Shown: in pieces, positions 12,127-22,930 of the stretch
Numbering within the stretch: position 1 is the first letter of the stretch
How the letters are laid out: each line of letters opens with the position of its first letter
Origin: Tomocerus qinae
Taxonomy: Eukaryota > Arthropoda > Collembola > Entomobryomorpha > Tomoceridae
Assembly: GCA_020055645.1 (NCBI GenBank)
Contig: CM034546.1
Location: 99,386,001-99,450,000 of the forward strand
DNA: 64,000 bases
Reading direction: 5' to 3'
Position numbers and translations under genes: made by a program
The notes under the pieces: generated by a model
Told to the model about the DNA's origin: nothing
The model's database searches: none
Seen by the model: the letters and a program-made list of their open reading frames with translations, nothing else

Positions 12127-12688
12127 TCTTTAATTTAGAATAACCTTAATAATATGTGTGTAAGTAAAGTTTATGCAGTATTTCGTTTACAGCAATAAAA
12201 TTTGTAGGTACATTACCAATGATTGTATCTTGCAGCCAATAATTTTACCAAAATAAATAATATTATATAAAATGGACGAATTTCAGTTTAACATCAACTT
12301 AATCAATGTAATGTTTTATTATTATCACAAACAATGTAGGACTGCGTAGTGCATAATTAGCTAATTATTTTTTAACTGTTTTTAAAACAGCAAACAACTG
12401 CCAATTCTTTCACATACGGTACTAAACTATCTAATGCGAGTTAACAAGTTAATATTACTTAACCTCAACTATACCCGTTATTTTTTTGCTTTTTTACATG
12501 AAAAAATTAATGTTTAAATTTACTATGTAATTTAATAGACAAAAGATAGAAAAACTGGAAATATCAACCACCAAACGCAAATTACAGCTATCACAAAATC
12601 ACAATACACTAACTAAAAAACCATACTAAGGAGTTTTTAGAATAATATATTTTTAAAGTAGGCTACTACTGAACATGATTGAAAATTA
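12127..12688. other. Convergent 3' region between ATPase and HP1-like gene
   Basis: Holds the 3' ends of two convergent genes. AATAAA occurs at 12194 for the ATPase. No further gene was seen. Confidence 0.45.
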
Positions 12689-15536
12689 TTAGGCTGGAAC
12701 CCAAAAGGTTTGAGTGTGCAAATAATCAATTAACTCAGCTGGGTGTTTTTCAGCTACGATTGTATTAAGAATCAGTTCCGGATCTGGCGTTTCTTTATAC
12801 TTAACCAGGTAATAAATTGCAGAATCTCTCTTGGAAGCTCCAATTATTTTCTCAAAAGTGTAACCTTTTTCATGACGTGGAGTTATTTTTTTTCCCTCCT
12901 GCATAAAAACCAATTTATAATATCTCATAATTAATAATGCCTTTTTTGCAATGCACATGCAGTTAATACTTGTATTTTGTCTTGTCTGGAGGCATAAATT
13001 AGAAATTTTAAATTTAAACACCGTTTTGTGAATCACTTACGTTCTCACTATCGCTGTCGACAAAAGCACTAACTATTCGCTTTTTTTCTTTGCGTTTAAC
13101 AGTTTTTGCTTTCTGTCGTTCTTCCTGTTTTTTCTGGCGCTTTTGTAGTTTAAGGTCTTCTAACTCTTCAAATTGTTTTATTAAAACTGGATCAAATATA
13201 CATTTCTCGGGTTCCCAAGTATTAGCCGATCTGTTAAGGATTGTAACAATAACACTTGTATTTTAGAAATACAAAATAAAGAGTAAATATGAAATTAATA
13301 TAGAATAATTCAAATACAAATTGTAATTTCTAAAACGGCTTATGGATTTCGATTGGCTTCAAAATTTATCTCGGGAACAGAGACTCATCTTACAATGTCA
13401 TTTCAAATGGGAGTAAGAAAAAAATGGCTTTCTAGGATGAAGATCTATTCGGAGCGGACATAAGTTTTAAGGTGAATCAAAACTCACGAGGTTTTGGAAA
13501 TTGAAGCCTAATAGGTCTTATCTCTAATAAAATATATTAGCATAGTGGCTGACTTACGAAGGGTAATCTTTCCATTTGATGCGATATTCTGTAACTCCAG
13601 TCACAGGATTTTTTCTTTTTGCAATTATTTTCTCCACTATATAAATATCAGCTCCGTCTGGATCTCCTGAATACTCCGAAATGCTGCTACAGTCTTCCTC
13701 CTCCTCCTCTGCATCATCATTAAGAATATTAGGCATATTCATATTAGTAGACGCTGTGGGAGAGGGAGAAATGGCAGTAGGATAATCTGCAGTAGGAGGG
13801 TCGCAATCCATAGGAGATATTTCAAAAGTGTCTTTTTGCTCAGGCAAGCATCCATTGGGAATCACTGTTTCGGAAATAATTTGCATTGTAGAATCGTTTG
13901 GTAAAGTTGTATGTGCTAGGGATAGACCCTCACCAAATCCACTGTCGTCCACCAGCTGGCCATTGGAGATCGCCGATCCGGAGTTTCCGGAGTTAGCCAT
14001 GGTATCATCCTCCATTACCGTTACCGCTTCGGCCTCATCATCAAGAATATTAGATGAATTCAATTCAATAACGCCTGTTTTTTGCGGAATATAAGAAAGA
14101 AGATCTATGGAGAGAGGTTCATAGTCAAAGTCCATAGGAGACATTTCAAATTTCAACGAAGTCTCTTTCAATTCGAGAACGGGTTCATTAGGAACAATTG
14201 TTTCGGAGGTAATTTTTACTGTTGTATCTGTAAGGAACGGGGTCTTATCGCTTTCTATGTCACTCCCAAATTGAAAAGGGGGTATTTGTGACGCTTCCTC
14301 TTCGGGATAAAAGTGGCTGAAATTCATTGCTTCGAAATTAATTTGCGCCGTAACTTCATTTGGTGTAGTTGTACATGCCACTGCCAATGATAAGCTCTCG
14401 TCACATTTGCCGTGGTCCCGAAATTGAAAAATGGGAATTGATGACTCCACATGCTCTTGAGAAACGGACTCTTCGGAAATAAACTGCGGATTTTCCACTG
14501 TAGAATCATTTGGTGAAGTTGCATGTCCCAAGGATGGTCTCTCTCCACATTTACTGTAATCCCCAACACGATCAATGGGGCTCGGTGAGGCTATATTCTC
14601 TTCGGAATAGGGCTCATTGCAGTTGCTTACTTCGGAATTAATCTGCACTTGCACTTTTGTTTCATTTGATGAAGTTATACTTGCCAAGTATAAACTCTCG
14701 CCACATTTGCCGTTTTCTTCAAAGTTAAAAATGGGAATCGATGGCGCATCATTCTTTTCGTGAAAGAGTTCATTGGATTTCATTATTTTGGAATTAATTT
14801 GATAAGCTTGCAATGTAATATCATTTGATGCAATTGTATATGATGGCAAGGACGAGTTCTGGTCACATGTACTGTTAATTTGCAGAATTTCATTTGGGGA
14901 AGTTGAAATTGGGTTGTTTGGTATACATTCACTAAAACTGAAGTCGTAGCCCACTAGTTTGACTTTGGGGAGCGATTCCGCTACTGGTAATTCTGGTTCA
15001 GGCCTATCCAAATCAGACATTTTAACTTCGGAGATAAACTCTGCAGATTTCGTCCTCAAAAATATCGACGTTGAGTATGGACTTGGTTTCTCAAAATTTT
15101 GGATCCACTTGGGACTTGGATCTACTTGGGTTATCTTAGAATATGGCCCAGGCTCCTGATAAACTAGAAAATTTTTTCAATTAAGGGCCACGTGTCGATT
15201 TTACAGATACAATGTTATTATGACAAATTAATTATTACCTTCCAGAGATGGTCTCGTTTGTTTCGTAGATGACGGTTCCAGGTTTCGCTGACACAAATAA
15301 TTAACCCCTAAGAATGGTTTCGGCTTGGACTGAAAAGTCAGGTATGGTCCAAACTTAGACCTCCACTGTGGATATCGACTGTTTTGACTGCATTTCGGAT
15401 TATGGTAAGGACGTAGGCGTAAGGGCATCAGTACTGCCATGACTTTGTCCTTCTCCAATGTTAATTTACGATTGTTCATATATACTACACTAGTGGTGCC
15501 TTGTGATTTGCTGTGATATAAATCTAAATCTTTCAT
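12689..15536 (-). CDS. HP1-type chromodomain/chromoshadow protein with long repeated N-terminus
   Basis: Exons 15239-15536, 13558-15163, 13041-13230 and 12689-12898 give 767 aa with phases agreeing. The chromodomain (about 605-660) keeps the methyl-lysine cage pattern: IYIVEK, KWKDYP and NTWEPE, giving Tyr, Trp and Tyr. It is split by an intron after DYP. A Lys/Arg-rich, coiled hinge follows (QKRQKKQERQKAK). The chromoshadow domain (about 710-767) starts GYTFEKIIGA and ends the protein; such domains dimerise. HP1 proteins bind H3K9me and silence chromatin in the nucleus. Typical HP1 is about 200 aa; here about 600 residues precede the chromodomain. That extension is acidic, Ser/Thr-rich and built of degenerate units of roughly 45-50 residues with IPIF-F---GKC-ESL-LA-. 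The first Met at 15536 is assumed. Resembles fast-evolving insect HP1 paralogues. Confidence 0.85.
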
Positions 15537-15827
15537 AATTCTTGCCTTAAATCTAAATCAACAAATTGTAAAATTAACTTTAGTTACTAATTTGTATGTA
15601 TACGACGTTTCACTTTACTTTCTATAACAGGTAAATGGATGTACAATTGTATGGAGGCCGTAGTCGTAGTCACCGAAGAGGTAGGCCACCTAGCGGATGA
15701 AGCGGAGGAGAAACTTGACTTTCACTTTCACCATGCCATAATTTCCACACTCGATACTTTCACCATGTACTAATACTTTCATGTGCTTACGGGCACATTC
15801 AAGGCGGCTAATAGCAATACATTTATC

Positions 15828-15923
15828 CAATGTGTTTCCATAACCACTTTATGACCTCTTCTATCTTAAGAAATATAGAATATGAGAAAGAAGAGGTCAT
15901 AAAGTGGTTATGGAAACACATTG
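15828..15923. repeat. Perfect 35-bp inverted repeat (hairpin MITE)
   Basis: The 35 nt at 15828-15862 (starting CAATGTGTTTCC) reappear as an exact reverse complement at 15889-15923, with a 26-nt loop. It can form a long hairpin and is probably a short MITE or its remnant. It sits just outside the P-type transposon. Confidence 0.7.
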
Positions 15924-15962
15924 CATTTATCCTAAATTCACTATGGAATTTAGCCCGCCTTG

Positions 15963-15970
15963 GGTACAAC
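15963..15970. repeat. Target site duplication, left copy (P element)
   Basis: GGTACAAC, repeated exactly at 19610-19617. It lies within a longer CTTGGGTACAACCAAG direct repeat whose outer four bases on the element side are the TIR tips. Confidence 0.85.
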
Positions 15971-18900
15971 CAAGAAGCATAAACTGTAGTTATGGTAGCC
16001 TATAGCCTCTATCTTCTCCTGTATAAGGAGAGTCCACTAGCGAATTTTCCTATGTTGATTTCTGAAGATTTATAAGGGACTTTTTTCTGAAAAAATCCCC
16101 TCATTTCCAGCCAAAAAAAATTATGCATGGTTTGCGGGCAACATCATTATGAAATGATCGAATGGTATTGTTTTGCTGGGGTCTAATAATTTGGCCAAAA
16201 GAAATTGTTGTATTGTGTTGTATTGTTGTATTGACTCGATTAAAGTATCTTCCACGAAGTGAAGAACAATAAGATGGGTAAATCGTGTATTATCTGCAAA
16301 AGTCGGTCGGATGCGTTTACAGTGGTTCATCAGTTTCCTAAAAAATGTTCAAACATGAGGATGAAATGGATTAAGATTGCATCCAGTGGAAGAACTAAGC
16401 CATTCCATCCGGAAAATTTTGGCATCTGCGGAAAACATTTTGAAGAAGATTCATATAAATCTGGTTTAGGACCTAAGAGAATGTTACGGGAATGCGCTAT
16501 CCCTACATTATTCCTAAACAAACATTCAGTTCACAATAAACGTAAGAAATATACCCGATGGAACCGTGTACTAATTGAATTAAAAAATAATGTGTATAGA
16601 TATTAATTAAATTACTGACACTACAGAATTTGGATAATATTATATACGTAGGTATCGAATACACAAACACAGCCGAAGCTTCGTCTTATCTACAGAAACT
16701 TGAAGGCGAAATTGCAAGTTTAAAGAAAAGCAATGACAATCTATTTACACAACTGGCAAGGAAAACTGAAATTATTGACGGCCTGAGAGTACAATTGGCA
16801 GCAGGTCAATTGAAAATTAAAGAATCATTAGATAAACTTCAACTAGCAACTAAAAATCTGGAAACTCTGCAGTCTACCGTATCAAAAATTTTGTCAGAAA
16901 AACAAATTGACCGACTTAGTAGCACTGAAAAGAAATTCGTGCACTGGAGTAATGAAGATATTGCTAAAGCCGTGGCCTTGCATACTGTGTCAAGTAGCGC
17001 TTACCAATACTTAAGAGAAAGATGTAATTGGCCAATACCATCCTTAACTACATTAAAAAGAAATGTTTCGTCAATAGATATACATCCTGGTTTGCTCAAT
17101 CCAGTTCTAAACGTCTTGAAAGCGGAGTTTTTCAATGCTACCCCGATGGAAAAACAATGCATTTTGGCATTTGATGAGGCTGAAATTAGCGATTTGATTT
17201 GTTACGATGAAAAGAGCGACAAAATTCTTGGACCTTCCAAGCATGTCCTTGGAGTGTACATCAGGGGGATCTGTTTTGATTGGAAACAGTTGATCTACTA
17301 TAACTTCGACGAAACTTTGACTCCAGAAAAACTTAACTCCATTATTACGGCAGTTGAAAATTGTGGAATTAATGTACGAGGAATCTGCTGTGATTGTGGC
17401 ACAAAAAATCAGGGGTTGTGGAAAGCTCTTAACATCAATATTGATAATGTATATTTTTCAAACCCAGTCACAGGTTCACGGGTTTTCGTTTTTGCTGACT
17501 TCCCACACTTGATAAAACTGATTCGAAATCACCTTGTTGATGACGGTTTTATACTTGAAGATGGCACTATTATTACAACAGAACCGTTGAAAGAAATACT
17601 AAAATACAACAAAGGAGAGTTGCCTATATATCACAAGTTAACTGAAGAACATCTAAATGTCAAAGGTCAAGCAAGACAAAATGTTTCAAAGGCTTGGCAC
17701 GTATTTTCCGAATCGGCAGCAAGGGCTATGGTATATATAAATGAAAAATACCAAAAACAATCTGAATTTTTCTTAATGATTAACAATTTGGCGGATTTAA
17801 TGAATACGCGTGTGGCACATTGTGATATCAACCCATATAAATGTCCATATGGCTTGAATTTGGAAACTCAAGACAAACTGCTTGAAAAGGTGCAAGATAC
17901 AATTTTAAAATTACAAGTAGGACCGTCTACTGATCCAAGTGCCAAAAAGAAACGAAAAAGGCTTTACAACCGTGGCAGAAATATCTTATTATTTCCATTA
18001 AGTCATTAAAACTTCTCTTTAAGGATCTCCAGAAGTCCCCAGTGAATGCTACGTATTTATTGACAAAAAACCTTAATCAAGATTTTGTAGAAAATAGTTT
18101 TTCTACTTTACGGGGCCTTGGTGGTTTCAGTTTAAAACCTACACCAGTCGAGGTTATCCGAAGAGCTAAATCATTAGCATTTGGGTGGAATTTCCATTAT
18201 AAGAATAACTCTCCCGTTGCAGCAGATATTGTATCACCAGTGCAGGAATTTCTAAGCGTCCGAATTCTAACTGCCATGAAATATGCGGACAAGCGAGACC
18301 GTGAAGACGATATTGATGATTCTCTCAATACGAAACTTACGACAATTGACAATTACGTTCAAATTGATGAGCATTGGGACAAAATTCCTCATTTTGCAAA
18401 GGAAAAGTGTGAAGAAGGAGGACTAGAATATGTCGCTGGATATATCGCAAGATGTGTCACTGAAAAGTATCCAGAGCTAACAAAACAAGAAGAACAAATG
18501 GCAGCAAGTAATGGCGGATGGGTTCGTTTCCTTTCAAGAGGAGGACTGACAGAACCATCGAATTTGTGGCTAGCCACCTTCAAAAAGTTTGAAGAATATT
18601 TTATCGAATACCACCGGGGCATTGGTCGACATACCTTTAACAAGTCTTTTGGGGTTGTAAAGAATTCTATATTAATCAATATTTTCCCCGATATTCCAAA
18701 AGAAGTTATTTCTCTTTACGTGCGAACTAGAACTAAAATAAGAATTTCTTGGATCAACCGTGAGTTGAAAGAAGAAAAGTTGGAAAGGCAGCGAAAGTCG
18801 TGGGAAAAAAGGAAAGAGATACATCAGCAAAATGTTTTATCTGTACAGTTGGAGGTAACAGAGTCTTTGTTGGCCTGAAATATATTGATAATAATTTCTA

Positions 18901-19609
18901 ACTAATATTAGGATTATATAATAGTATTAGTGTCCAATTTGTTATTACTTTGTGAATGAATATTGTTTATTTGTTATGTTTATTATTCCGCTAAGTAATT
19001 ACATCGGAATTTATTTCTCAATTGTCAGGAACAAATAATGTATGAAACAGTGAAATATATTATAGTCAACAGTTTATATGATAGATAATAAATTGATTTA
19101 TTCATAACAAATTCCTTTTTGCAAAGGCAGTTAGTATTATTATTCATGTGTAAACTAAAAACTTCAACCACCACAAGCACCATAAATCTGAATAGTTTTT
19201 TCTCATAAAAGGCCAAAAATTGCATTTTATTGTATAGCTAATGTCTATATGGACATGTATAAATACTTGGCCAAATTTCTAAGTGCGTGCCTGAACCATA
19301 ATATTATTTTAAATGCTAAAAATTTAATTTTGTAGCAGAAGAGAAAACTAGTGATAAAGTGGAACACTATATAGAGGAGTCATGAAACTTAACTTTTGCA
19401 CATCCTTTGGTACAGTCTAACCCATTCCTCTGATCATATGGGATGTTCTCAGCAAAAAGAGGCATAATATTTTTGGCTGGAAATGAGGGGATTTTTTTAG
19501 AAAAAAGTCCCTTATAAATCTTCAGAAATCAACATAGGAAAATTCGCTAGTGGACTCTCCTTATACAGGAGAAGATAAAGGCTACCATAACTACAGTTTA
19601 TGCTTCTTG
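15971..19609 (+). mobile_element. P-superfamily DNA transposon, 3.64 kb, 8-bp TSD
   Basis: Long terminal inverted repeats run 15971-16126 and 19462-19609. They start CAAGAAGCATAAACTG and differ by a small indel and a few bases. Immediately outside are perfect 8-bp direct repeats GGTACAAC at 15963-15970 and 19610-19617, the duplication length known for P elements. The interior encodes a THAP-type transposase. The intact duplication and well-matched ends suggest a fairly recent insertion. 18879-19461 is non-coding 3' sequence. Confidence 0.9.
16259..18878 (+). CDS. P-element transposase (THAP domain), one frameshift
   Basis: Exon 1 (16259-16541) encodes a THAP zinc finger that binds transposon ends: MGKSCIICKS, KWIKI, ICGKHF and CAIPTLF give the C2CH ligands. 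An intron (16542-16651) leads to exon 2: a coiled-coil stretch, then the RNase-H-like core with CILAFDEAEIS (first acidic residue), CCDCGTKNQGLWKAL (second) and, further on, DFVENSFSTLRG. Near 17955, in a run of A, the frame shifts by one base. The downstream frame reads ALQPWQKYLIIS and continues to the stop at 18878 without a break. Motif order and size match animal P-element transposases (about 750 aa in Drosophila). One indel could be mutation or sequencing error; if real, this copy is inactive. Confidence 0.88.
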
Positions 19610-19617
19610 GGTACAAC

Positions 19618-20113
19618 CAAGGAGCTTTAACTGGTTGCGGTATCCCTTGGTTTCTCTTAGGCTTGGAGAGTTAATCAGGAAAGCTAAGTCGAGAACAAAG
19701 AATAAGAATAGAATATGGGAAATCTTGATTACTTTGAGTAGAGAATTGCTCGTAAGGGATTTTGAAGATCTATGTCTATAAGGGACATTTTGTCTCTAAT
19801 TTTGTCTGACTGAATATCTGTTTGCTATGCTGTAGGAAACGTATTAAATATTGGAGGATAGACATTTTTCAAAAAACGTCCCTTTATAAATCTTCAAATT
19901 CGCTTATGGTAAAATTCCAGTAAAATTCCTTTATTTCTAACGATTATGTTGACGACTCGTTGACTCGTTAATTTCCAACACAAAACAAGCATTTTAAATG
20001 TATGTTGACTTTTGACAGAAATGATATGTAAAAATATGGTATTAGGGAGTTGCTTTTATGTATTATTTCTCAACATATAATTTTATACAATTAACAAAGA
20101 TCTTTTAATTAAA
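19618..20113. other. Intergenic with degraded P-TIR-like motifs
   Basis: No gene. Near 19755-19795 and 19865-19900 there are inverted fragments (TATAAGGGACATTTT and ACGTCCCTTTATAAATCTTC) that resemble an internal part of the P-element TIR. They may be a decayed non-autonomous relative. Confidence 0.35.
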
Positions 20114-22930
20114 TTAACTCCAAATGGTTCGCTCAATCCAGTCAACATGAGATAAAATCTTTGTATAAACACCAGGCTGACCATAGCCGCATAATTTTGC
20201 ACCGAAGGAAGTAACAGCAACGAGATGATACAAACATCTTATTCTCGGATTTTTTGTAAGTCCGCCTCCTGAGTCACCCTGCGATAAGCATCGTTTAATA
20301 CACCCATTTCTTTAGCAATATGTATTCTTTTCGTTAACATAAATAAATATAGAATTGACCAGACATGTTTGGTGTTGTAGAATAAATTTTACTCACATTA
20401 CATGTATCCTTTTCTCCTTCTCTGGTGTCACCTGCACAAAGTTGACTTTTTATCAGCCCTTGAGGATACCTTATTGAATTAATTAAAAATATTATGGTCA
20501 TTAATACAGAAAGCTACTAAAGCAAATGATTTGTAAGATGAGTAAAGGAATTTACCGAATACGCTTCTCGACGTTATCACTAAAATATCCATTGCATTCT
20601 TTGTTTCCCACTATGGTTAGATTTACAGCTTGAAGAATATCACTTTGCTTTTCTGAACATTTACAGCGAAAAGACATAGTTAAAGATAAGTACATTTTAG
20701 TATATACATAGTCATGTATTTCAAGTCTGCGCTTATTAAATAGTGAAAAGTGCTTACCCCCTGCCCCGAGCAAGCCCCATCCAGTAGCTTCCACAGGACC
20801 GTCGTTGGCCGACGATGGGGTTGTAAATGAATCCGCCAGACAAGCTGGAAGAGTGTATCTACTAATTTCTAAATCTTCGCCCAACTTAAGTATAGCTATG
20901 TCATTGTAAGTCAATGGAGCTCGGTACTCCGGATGAACCATCCAATCTACGATTGGAACCACTTTACGATAAGAAACTGTTTTCCTGCGCAAAGTAATAT
21001 CTCCGATCAATGCCCATCGAGGACGTCCTTTGTCTGACTTGACACAATGTGCAGCTAGCATATTCAAGGAATACAAGAATCATAATAGATAAATAAGTAT
21101 ATTATAGAAAAGACAAAAACTATTGCTATTCATAGTATTTATGTATTCTTATCTTACAGTACAGGGCACAGGGATGTACGATATGAAAATTAAAGCTATT
21201 TATTCATATCAATAATCATATCATGCCGGTATAAGGTATGAAACGTTAAATTTACCTATCTATGTACCTATATAATAATATGTATCTGTCTGGTAGAGAG
21301 AGCCGAAACGCAATAGTTTCATAGTATGGACTATTTCCAGCAATCTCGACTAAGCTATGGGTAGCATTAGCATTTTTTTTAATGAAGACCATTTGAAGAC
21401 CGAATTGTAACAAATCCGACACCATCAAAACGAACTAGATTTAGTTCAGCTGTTCGTCTAAGTTCATCTAAATTGGTCTAAGTTCGTCTAAATTGGTCTA
21501 AGTTCGTCTAAATTAGTCTAAGTTCGTCTAAATTGGCCTAAGTTCGTCTAAATTGGCTCAAGTTCGTCTAAATTGGTCTAAATTAGTCTAAGTGCGTCTA
21601 AATAGCCTAAGTTCGTCTAAATTGGTCTAAGTTCGTCTAAATTTGTCTACGTTTGTCTAAATTGGTCTAAGTTGTGCTACATGGGTTTATGTTGGGGTAC
21701 AATGGGCTAAATTGAAAATACAGACCTCCTAGGACATACGCATACACCTATCCGATGAGGACATATTAACATAATAAGTAGAATGTTGACTGATGGAACT
21801 GGCTCGTTGATTGATACTACTTAGGTGAGACTAATATCATATAAATGTCGACTTTCATAAACTATCTAATTATGTTTCTACTATATTGTTGCATTAAATC
21901 ATGACATTTATACATACAAGGTGACCATGCATTTACTAAGATATGTTGATTTATATACATGAAAAAGAAATATATTACACAAAGATATCTACCTGTTATC
22001 ACATGTTTGGAATCTATTAATGTGGCACCACATTCATATTTAGCTGATCCTTGGCTGTTTCCAAAACCTAGAGCAACCTGAGGAATTAGCAAAACCAATA
22101 AATACATATATTTGTATTTGTACAGTAGATTCTTTTTATATGCTTAAATAAATGAAGCATAGATAAAATTCATTGGCTTATAAAGTACGAACTGTAAATG
22201 TGAGAATACTTTTGTGAATAAAAAGAACAAGCTTACACTATGTGGGTATTCAAAAGGTTGAGCATCTCGTCCTCCAACAATAAATTGTCCTAATTCCTTG
22301 TAGGCACATACCGGATTTGGGTAAGGAGGATGTCCGAAAAATTCCGGTTGCTTAAGAAGAGACTCCCATTCTTGACACTCTAAATAAAACAGATATTTAA
22401 CTTCATAAAAGTCAGTAATTGATCATATAAATATTTCTTCTATATTCTTTCGATTGAGAAAATGTAAAAACCCTACCTGAAATGCTGAAATATCTAAGCT
22501 AAAAGCAGATGAGAATAAATGCATGCAAAACTTTACTTTTTTGTGCTTTTGTAGGTTCGGTAGGACAGCAAACATTATCCTTTTGCCCTCCGGGACATAT
22601 TTTAACAGATGCTCCAGCCCTTAGCCGTCCAATAGCGTAATCACACTGTCGAATGTTGATACACTGTCCTTGGGTTTGTTGAACATCATCTAAACTACAT
22701 CGGGAACCTGTCCACACAACAAAACAATTAAACCATGCGTACATGGGCAAAAATGCTGAATTTTGTTAAGTCTAAACTTATGGCAAGAATATATAACAAC
22801 AAAGTGTCTTAACAAAGTGTTAAGAAAAAGTCTTACCATCTCTGTTTCCTGAAGGTTGTCTATTTCTATTTTGTGCCACTGTCAAATGAACGAGGATAGT
22901 AACAAATATTAAGTTGCAAATACTCTTCAT
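20114..22930 (-). CDS. Secreted clip-domain serine protease
   Basis: Eight exons: 22837-22930, 22537-22707, 22237-22379, 21993-22077, 20758-21054, 20556-20652, 20397-20469 and 20114-20278; 374 aa with every phase agreeing. Residues 1 to about 18 are a signal peptide (NLIFVTILVHLTVA). The clip domain follows with six cysteines ending VCC. The protease domain starts at IVGG (Ile122). Catalytic residues are His167 (TAAHC), Asp216 (YNDIAIL) and Ser323 (GDSGG). Asp317 at the base of the S1 pocket predicts trypsin-like cleavage after Arg/Lys. Such enzymes act in arthropod haemolymph cascades for Toll signalling or melanisation. Odd: the residue before IVGG is Phe121 (ELGQF), not Arg or Lys, so activation may need a chymotrypsin-like enzyme. 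Specific pathway unknown. Confidence 0.92.
21460..21690. repeat. About 20-bp minisatellite in protease intron 4
   Basis: Roughly ten imperfect head-to-tail copies of GTCTAAGTTCGTCTAAATTG within the 0.94-kb intron of the clip protease. No coding role is seen. Confidence 0.8.

Noticed and set aside
13554..15059. Polycomb- or CDY-type identity for the chromodomain protein
   Set aside because: A chromoshadow domain is encoded by the last exon (12689-12898), which is specific to HP1-type proteins.
15959..15974. CTTGGGTACAACCAAG as part of the P-element inverted repeat
   Set aside because: It is in the same orientation at both ends, so the middle eight bases are a direct target duplication; only the last four bases belong to the TIR.
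19755..19905. A second P-related element
   Set aside because: Only short inverted fragments resemble the TIR; no ends or duplication could be defined.
21460..21690. Regular repeats that might suggest a CRISPR array
   Set aside because: Head-to-tail copies without unique spacers, inside an intron of a eukaryotic gene.
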